Source: Streptomyces asiaticus (GTDB lineage: Bacteria > Actinomycetota > Actinomycetes > Streptomycetales > Streptomycetaceae). Taken from it: a DNA stretch of 64,000 nucleotides. Below the pieces are notes generated by a model. That model was not told the DNA's origin and searched no databases. It saw nothing but the letters and a program-made list of their open reading frames with translations. Where the stretch lies: positions 6,014,001-6,078,000 of the forward strand of contig NZ_JAGSHX010000006.1 in the NCBI RefSeq assembly GCF_018138715.1, given 5' to 3'. Shown piece after piece: positions 59,106 through 64,000 of this stretch. The position numbers and the translations under genes were made by a program. The stretch's first letter is position 1; every line of letters starts with the position of its first letter.

Positions 59106-59696
59106 ATGACCGTCACAGAGACTGACAGGATCGAGATGGCCGACAGCGATGCCCGCAGCCTGGATGAGATGTTCGACCGGCTGGAGCGGTTCCAGGTCCC
59201 CGAAGGCTACAAGGTCGAGGTTGTCAGGGGGGCCGTCTTCATGTCGCCGCAGCGGGACGTCCATTGGTACATCATCCGCAGGATCGTGCGGGCTCTCGAA
59301 GATCGCTTCGGGATGAACGTGAACGTGCTGTCGGACGTCCGCATTGACTTCCCCGGGTACATGAACGGCTTCTGCCCGGATGTCGTCAAGGTCGCGCAGG
59401 GTGCCGAGAAGACCCCGCAGGGCCGTTGGTGCTGTGAGGACATCGAATTCGTCGCCGAGGTGATCTCAAGGGATACGGCGGCGAACGACTACGGTCCCAA
59501 GAAGGCGGCCTATGCCCAGGCCGAGGTCCCCGTCTATCTGATCGCTGACCCGTATACGGGGAAGTGCCGCCTTCACACCGAGCCCAAGGACGGCGCGTAC
59601 CACGTCGAGAGCACCATCGACTTCGGCGTGCCGGTCGACCTGACCGGCACGGTCGTCGACCTCACCCTCGCCACCGACGAGTTCCCTCGCGACTGA
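59106..59696 (+). CDS. Uma2-family (DUF820) PD-(D/E)XK endonuclease-like protein
   Basis: This 196-residue protein has the Uma2 fold: YKVEVVRGAVFMSPQRDVHW, INFPG-type RIDFPGYMNGFCPDVVKV and EFVAEVISRDTAANDYGPKK, with Asp and Glu-x-[x]-Ser of the nuclease core. KKAAYAQAEVPVYLIADPYT closes it. These proteins are numerous in Streptomyces and Cyanobacteria and their role is unknown. GAGGAG lies before ATG 59106. It appears to stand alone. Confidence 0.92.
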   Translation: MTVTETDRIEMADSDARSLDEMFDRLERFQVPEGYKVEVVRGAVFMSPQRDVHWYIIRRIVRALEDRFGMNVNVLSDVRIDFPGYMNGFCPDVVKVAQGAEKTPQGRWCCEDIEFVAEVISRDTAANDYGPKKAAYAQAEVPVYLIADPYTGKCRLHTEPKDGAYHVESTIDFGVPVDLTGTVVDLTLATDEFPRD

Positions 59697-59766
59697 CCCC
59701 GCCGCGTTCGAGCTGCCGGCCTCCGGCGTGATAGGTGAGCGGCCGGGCCCTTCCGTGTGCGCGAGC

Positions 59767-59816
59767 GGCGCTACGCCCGCCCACCAGGACGCGTACGTAA
59801 GAGGCGCTACGCCCGC
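59767..59816 (-). repeat. Spaced duplication of a gene end
   Basis: GGCGCTACGCCCGC at 59803-59816, which contains the TetR gene's stop (TAG on the minus strand), recurs at 59767-59780. Confidence 0.75.
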
Positions 59817-60385
59817 GCCGGGCACGCCTGCGCGACCAGCGCCCGCGCCGCCTCCCGGGCGGCCTCCGTGAACTCCGGCCTCGGCTCCAGCGCCGCCGCG
59901 GCCATCGCCCCGTCCACGAGCACGGAGATCTGCGTGGCGAGCCGCTCGGGGTCGGCGGCCCCGGCCTCCCGGGCCAGCTCGGTCAGCCAGGCCCGTACGG
60001 CGCGCTTGTGCTCGACCGTCGCGGTGTGGGTGGCGGTGCCCGGCTCGGTCTCGCCGGCGGTCCTGATGAACGCGCAGCCGCGGAAGCCGTCGCGCTCGGT
60101 CGCCGAGTCCAGCGCGTCGAAGAGGCCGACCAGCCGGTCCCGGGGGTCGGCGCCGGCCGCCTCGGCGGCGTCCCGCAGCGCCCCGCCCCAGCGCTCGTCC
60201 GAGCCGCGCAGATAGGCCAGCACCAGATCGTCCTTGGTGCGGAAGTGGGAGTAGAGCGTCGCCTTCGCCACGCCCGACTCGGCGATGATCCGGTCCACTC
60301 CGACCCCGCGCACCCCATGGGCGTTGAACAGGGCGGTCGCGGTGGACAGGATCCGCTCATGGGCGGAGGGGCGGGCGCTGCTCAT
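59807..60385 (-). CDS. TetR-family regulator
   Basis: This 192-residue protein has a TetR helix-turn-helix (HGVRGVGVDRIIAESGVAKA, TLYSHFRTKDDLVLAYLRGS) and an AcrR/TetR_C-like domain with FRGCAFIRTAGE, typical of a Cys-containing subgroup. AAGGAG lies before ATG 60385. A near-perfect 24-bp palindrome lies 90 bp upstream. Adjacent genes give no clear target other than itself. Confidence 0.92.
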   Translation of the reverse strand: MSSARPSAHERILSTATALFNAHGVRGVGVDRIIAESGVAKATLYSHFRTKDDLVLAYLRGSDERWGGALRDAAEAAGADPRDRLVGLFDALDSATERDGFRGCAFIRTAGETEPGTATHTATVEHKRAVRAWLTELAREAGAADPERLATQISVLVDGAMAAAALEPRPEFTEAAREAARALVAQACPARA

Positions 60386-60467
60386 GATCAAGCTCCTTGA
60401 CGCGGACACACGGGGCCGTGCGGGGTGACCGAGGCCGGGGAGCGACCGGGGCCGGGATACGACCGAC

Positions 60468-60509
60468 GCCCTCCAGCGTACAGACAGACCTGTCCGTACG
60501 CCGGAGGGC
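60468..60509 (-). promoter_or_regulatory. TetR-type operator embedded in a hairpin
   Basis: CGTACAGACAGA and CCTGTCCGTACG (60477-60500) form a 24-bp palindrome matching the common TetR operator pattern CAGACAG-CTGTC. GCCCTCC / GGAGGGC flanks (60468-60474, 60503-60509) extend it into a hairpin, which could also end the lysozyme transcript. Confidence 0.65.
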
Positions 60510-60565
60510 GGGACGCGCCGCATGCGGTCGGCGCGCCAGGTGTGGGGGGTGACGCGATGCGGGGC

Positions 60566-61414
60566 TCAGCCGTTGGCGAGCGCCTGCACCCGGTCCATGG
60601 CGCCGTTGAACTTGTTGTGGTCGCCGACCGTCGGGCCGGTGGAGGTGTACTGCCAGATGGTGTGGAAGCCCCAGCCGGCCGGAAGCTCGCCGACGGACGA
60701 GCCGTAGCGCGGGATCCACAGCGGGTTGACGCCACCGAAGGCGGCGGAGTTGCCCGTGCAGGTCTTCCACCAGCTGGTGGAGGTGTAGATCACCGGATCG
60801 CGGCCGGTGCGCGACTTGTAGGTGTTGCTGAAGGACTGGATCCAGTTGACCATCGCACTGGCACTCAGCCCGTAGCAGGTCGCGCCGTACGGGTTGTACT
60901 CCATGTCGAGCGCGCCCGGCAGGGTCTTGCCGTCCTTGGACCAGCCGCCGCCGTGGTCGACGAAGTAGTTGGCCTGCGCGGCACCGGTCGAGTTGTCCGG
61001 CAGGGCGAAGTGGTACGCGCCGCGGATCATGCCGACGTTGTACGAGCCGTTGTACTGCTGGGAGAAGTACGGGTTGGTGTAGCTGGTGCCCTCGGTCGCC
61101 TTGACGTAGGCGAACCGGACGCCGCTGCTCCACAGCGTCGACCAGCTGACATTGCCCTGGTGGCTGCTGACGTCCACGCCCTCGACGGTGGCGAGCAGCC
61201 CCGTCGGCGCCTCACCGGTCGTGGATCCGCCCTCGTGCTTGGCTATCTGGGAACCCGCCCAGTCGTCCTCGGGATGCGGGATGGCCTTGTCGCCCTGGAC
61301 CTGGGCGGCGAACGCCGAACCGGGCAGCGCGAGGGTCATGGCGAGGAGCGCGGCGAGAGTACCGATCAGCGCACTGAGGGCGCGTCGGACCGAACCAGGT
61401 CTGTGCACGGGCAT
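60566..61414 (-). CDS. Secreted GH25 lysozyme (muramidase)
   Basis: This 282-residue protein has a signal peptide (Arg-rich start, then IGTLAALLAMTLALPGSAFA, cleaved near AFAA). The GH25 domain has VEGVDVSSHQGNVSWSTLW and GVRFAYVKATEGTSYTNPYF. GALDMEYNPYGATCYGLS carries the catalytic Asp-x-Glu, and WQYTSTGPTVGDHNKFNGAM the end block. It cleaves beta-1,4 bonds between MurNAc and GlcNAc. No separate wall-binding domain is present. It resembles cellosyl-type Streptomyces lysozymes. Confidence 0.95.
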   Translation of the reverse strand: MPVHRPGSVRRALSALIGTLAALLAMTLALPGSAFAAQVQGDKAIPHPEDDWAGSQIAKHEGGSTTGEAPTGLLATVEGVDVSSHQGNVSWSTLWSSGVRFAYVKATEGTSYTNPYFSQQYNGSYNVGMIRGAYHFALPDNSTGAAQANYFVDHGGGWSKDGKTLPGALDMEYNPYGATCYGLSASAMVNWIQSFSNTYKSRTGRDPVIYTSTSWWKTCTGNSAAFGGVNPLWIPRYGSSVGELPAGWGFHTIWQYTSTGPTVGDHNKFNGAMDRVQALANG

Positions 61415-61582
61415 GGCGTTGCCTCCGAAACCTCGGTGGGGGGAGCTCCGATTGGAATGACCATGTCAGGAGTTGACGCTACGGGCGTAGATAGGCCGGC
61501 GGAAGGGGGAGAGTGTGATGCCGTTGGTCTAATCCTGCGAAATACTGGTGGAGCTGCGGTAACAGCCGCGCGTGGTAGAAAC

Positions 61583-61597
61583 TTTCACGAAGTGAAA
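61583..61597 (+). promoter_or_regulatory. Palindromic operator upstream of marR
   Basis: TTTCAC-GAA-GTGAAA is a perfect 15-bp dyad 68 bp before the MarR-type start at 61665. It is AT-richer than its surroundings and a good candidate for autoregulation. Confidence 0.6.
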
Positions 61598-61664
61598 ACC
61601 CGGAGAGGGCTCTGACGTGCACAACAACGGGGCGTTGCCCCCTGAGCGGGGTGAGGGGGGCACC

Positions 61665-62147
61665 ATGGGCGGCATTGGTGTGGACCATGCATTCCTGGCT
61701 CTGGAGCGCGAATTGGCGGTTTTCCTCCGCAGAGCCCGTGCCGCTTCGGGGGAATTGGCCCGGGAGGTCCACCCGGAGCTCGAATCCGCCGCCTATGGAC
61801 TGCTGATGCGGCTGGAGGACGCCGGTCCGCAGCGCGCCACCGAGCTCGCGGGCTTCGTGGGCGTCGGAAAGGCCACGATGAGCCGTCAGCTCCGGGCTCT
61901 CGAGGGGCTCGGACTGGTGACGCGGGCGCCCGATCCGGCCGACGGCCGGGCCTTCCTGGTGGAGTTGACCGAGGAGGGGCGCAGCCGCTTCCGTGCCGTG
62001 CGCGGCGCGCGGCGGGCGCGGTATGCGCGCCGTCTCGCCGCGTGGGAGCGCAGCGAGGTCGCCGAACTCGCCAGGCTGCTGCACCGGTTGAACGCGGAGC
62101 AGGAGGCCGACGACCGCGGTCAGGCGGCGCGCGCGGCGCAGGAGTAG
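61665..62147 (+). CDS. MarR-family regulator
   Basis: This 160-residue winged-helix protein has SAAYGLLMRLEDAGPQRATE, then LAGFVGVGKATMSRQLRALE and the wing GLVTRAPDPADGRAFLVELT. Flanking helices give the dimer. ATG 61665 has GAGGGGGG upstream; a GTG at 61617 would add 16 residues. It probably controls itself through the dyad at 61583; other targets are unknown. Confidence 0.9.
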   Translation: MGGIGVDHAFLALERELAVFLRRARAASGELAREVHPELESAAYGLLMRLEDAGPQRATELAGFVGVGKATMSRQLRALEGLGLVTRAPDPADGRAFLVELTEEGRSRFRAVRGARRARYARRLAAWERSEVAELARLLHRLNAEQEADDRGQAARAAQE

Positions 62148-62242
62148 GGCGCTCATACCCGTCAGGATCGGCGACCCGCGCGCATCCGGCGACGCGGATG
62201 TGGCAACCGCGCTACCCGCCCCGGGAAGGGCGGCCCCCGCGG

Positions 62243-63013
62243 TCAGGGCTCCACGAAGACCACGGCCGCGTCGTCATGGGTCTTGCCCCGGGGGAAGGCC
62301 GTACGGTCCGGATCGGCGTGCTCGGCCGCCCGTACCCGGTCGATCAGCGCCTGCGGGCCCTCCTTGCGCAGTAGCGCGAAGCACTCGGTCCAGTCGCCCT
62401 CGCCGAACCGCTCCACCCAGCGCGACGCCCCGTCGGTGAGCGCCGCCAGCGCCCGTACCTCGCCGCGCGGGAGCTCCCCGGTGACCGCCTTACGGGAGAC
62501 GCCGGGGTCGGCGGCGGCGGTGAAGAAGCCGTCCGCCGCGTTGCGCAGCGGGGCGAGCCGCCGGCCCTCGGCCCGCAGCCGGTCGATGCGGTCGTCCAGG
62601 ACCGGGGTCACTCCGTCATGGGTCCGCTCGATGAGCAACACCGAGTCGGACAGCACCAGATACTCGATGCGCTCGGGGTTCCAGCGCGCTGTGACGACGG
62701 TTGCCTGAGGTGTCAGAGGGTGAGAAAGGTCACATGTTGAACTATGAGCGGCGGCGGTCCGCGCGATCGCCTCGGAGAGGCACTGTGTCAGTGGCATATC
62801 CCGCCGCGAACCGGACAGTTCGAGCAGCGATCCGCCGAGCCGCGCGGTGAACCAGTCCACGCTGTGGACGCATCCGTCCCCTCCCTCGGGCGGGGTCACC
62901 CCGTCCAGCACCACGAGCGCACCGCCGCTCCCCGAGGCCGGGAGGGCTACTGATGCGTAGTCCTCGTTGGGACAGTGCTGATCGCCGGAGGCGGTCGCGA
63001 GTTCGATGCGCAT
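62243..63013 (-). CDS. PP2C-like serine/threonine phosphatase domain protein
   Basis: This 256-residue protein has the metal-site blocks of a PP2C fold: CPNEDYASVALP, VVLDGVTPPEGGDG, LAALTDGASRWVERFGEGD and KTHDDAAVVFVEP. The Asp residues at these sites would bind two metals. DGV replaces the usual Asp-Gly-[Met/Val]-Gly, so activity is likely but unproven. It stands alone on the minus strand, with the phosphatase substrate unknown. Confidence 0.85.
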   Translation of the reverse strand: MRIELATASGDQHCPNEDYASVALPASGSGGALVVLDGVTPPEGGDGCVHSVDWFTARLGGSLLELSGSRRDMPLTQCLSEAIARTAAAHSSTCDLSHPLTPQATVVTARWNPERIEYLVLSDSVLLIERTHDGVTPVLDDRIDRLRAEGRRLAPLRNAADGFFTAAADPGVSRKAVTGELPRGEVRALAALTDGASRWVERFGEGDWTECFALLRKEGPQALIDRVRAAEHADPDRTAFPRGKTHDDAAVVFVEP

Positions 63014-63403
63014 TCCCTCAGTCTGCCGGAGCCCTGTCGATCACCACGGTGGCGAGGGCCGGACCGGGCGTTGGTCCGTACCAAATCCGTCGCCGGTTTC
63101 TCCGCTGCCTGATTGGGGCGGGATTGACACTTCTGGGAAGCTGCGGGTGGGCATCTTCTCAGGGCGCCGAGGTCTTTACCAATCCGCGCAAGGTGGTGGG
63201 AAGGTATGGCCGCGAGCCAAAGTTGGTGGTCAACTACGCAATACGGTTCACTCGTTCGGGTGGCCGGGCGGGTGATGCATACCTGCCCCAGACCCGTCCT
63301 GAAAGGGTCGGAATCCCTGCCAGAGGTGGGGAAACACAATTGTTGATCCGTCGTCACCCCTGGTCCACGTCAGCGGTCGGGCGAGAATGGATTGTGAGCA
63401 CCG
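63014..63403. promoter_or_regulatory. Gene-free 390-bp divergent gap
   Basis: A perfect dyad TTGGT-CCGT-ACCAA lies at 63071-63084 and TTGACA at 63124-63129. The long open frame through here has no ribosome site or family features and is not called. Confidence 0.4.
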
Positions 63404-64000
63404 GTGCGGAAGAAGCGGCTTCGGGGCACCACGCGCGAGGCGGTCGGCGAGCCACGCCAGGATGAGGCGGCGCCGCGACGCCGCACCGTACGCGTCCGTC
63501 GTCGGCTCACCACGTCCGTCGTCCTCGTCTCCGTCGCCGTCCTCGGGGCCGGAACCCCCGCCGTGCTGCTCGCCCTCGACGACACCACCGACGCCCAGCA
63601 CCTCGTCGACCTCGCGGAGACCAACCGCGGCGCGGTGACCCTCGCCCACGCCCTCGCCGACGAGCGCGACGCCATGACCCGCTATGTCGCCGACGGCCGC
63701 ACCTCCGCCTCCGGCCGCGGGGTCTCCGAGGAGATGCGCGCCCGGGTCGACCGCCGGGTCCGGGAGGTGCGCGAGGACGTCCCGGCCTCCGTCCGGCGGC
63801 GCCTGGACGCCCTCCCCGGGCTGCGGCAGGAGGCGCTGACCGGCAAGGGCTCGGCCACCGACGTCTTCACCGCCTACACCCGGACCGTCCAGGCGCTGAA
63901 CGGCATCACCGACACCCTCGCCCGCCGGCTCCCGGCCGAGGCCGAGTCCGGCGGCACCGCCGCGCTGGCCCCGCTCGGCCGCGCGGTGGAGGAGGCGTCC
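63404..64000 (+). CDS. Nitrate/nitrite-sensing (NIT) domain sensor histidine kinase (3' partial)
   Basis: The frame from GTG 63404 stays open to the window end (199 residues seen). A basic start (VRKKRLRGTTREAVG, then RRRTVRVRRRLTTS) leads into one membrane helix (VVLVSVAVLGAGTPAVLLAL). The beginning of a NIT-type four-helix sensor follows (AETNRGAVTLAHALADERDA, MTRYVADGRTSAS). An in-frame TGA just upstream (63392-63394) makes 63404 the first possible start. Streptomyces kinases of this type, often with conservon partners, continue with a second helix, HAMP and ATPase, here beyond the window. Confidence 0.85.
   Translation, partial: MRKKRLRGTTREAVGEPRQDEAAPRRRTVRVRRRLTTSVVLVSVAVLGAGTPAVLLALDDTTDAQHLVDLAETNRGAVTLAHALADERDAMTRYVADGRTSASGRGVSEEMRARVDRRVREVREDVPASVRRRLDALPGLRQEALTGKGSATDVFTAYTRTVQALNGITDTLARRLPAEAESGGTAALAPLGRAVEEAS

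Noticed and set aside
62953..63465. 170-residue plus-strand frame before the NIT kinase
   Set aside because: It overlaps the PP2C-like gene start and the kinase start, with no ribosome site and no recognisable fold.

Overview
The window is chromosomal DNA of a Streptomyces species. The evidence is very high GC, GTG/TTG starts, and a wblE-type WhiB gene, a SigH-like sigma factor with its anti-sigma factor, a nickel superoxide dismutase with its maturation protease, a snapalysin, and a fused 2-oxoglutarate E1/E2 enzyme. From memory, the backbone order (hexosaminidase, sensor kinase, wblE, lipid kinase, sigH, sodN/sodX, glutamate-type ABC transporter, malic enzyme, kgd, two-component pair, lon, NIT kinase) resembles the SCO5235-SCO5286 stretch of S. 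coelicolor; this was not checked by alignment. The species cannot be told. No rRNA, tRNA, CRISPR array or prophage was seen. Layout: 1-2.5 kb holds amino-sugar genes (GH3 hexosaminidase cut by the window edge, SIS isomerase/deaminase). 2.7-9.6 kb holds signalling and stress genes: a PdtaS-like kinase behind a DasR-type site, wblE behind a CRP-type site, a lipid kinase, and sigH with its anti-sigma gene. 9.7-20 kb mixes an antiporter, amidase, glutaminase, AraC and VOC proteins, a FabH-like ketosynthase, an acid phosphatase and two STAS proteins. 20-28 kb has a snapalysin/LysR pair, an NmrA/TetR pair and sodN/sodX. 28-34 kb has a glutamate-type ABC transporter, malic enzyme and a reductase. 36-38 kb is a PadR/DUF4097 operon. 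38.2-45.1 kb is a compact gene set around an A-T-TE NRPS-like synthetase, with an epimerase-like enzyme, a SnoaL-like protein, a nitroreductase and TetR and SARP-type regulators. 45-48 kb has an SDR/MerR pair and a wrecked tnpB. 48-64 kb is core: kgd, a two-component system, lon, lysozyme, MarR, a PP2C-like protein and the start of a NIT-domain kinase. Two layers of unexplained structure overlie the genes. First, at least ten genes end in short tandem duplications (14-48 bp units) that copy the last codons and the stop codon past the gene end. Second, five gene-free regions hold large GC-rich modular arrays of small hairpins; three of them are bounded by the same inverted 22-bp G/C-tract terminus. 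Many regulator genes here also have a matching palindrome or direct-repeat site in the adjacent gap.
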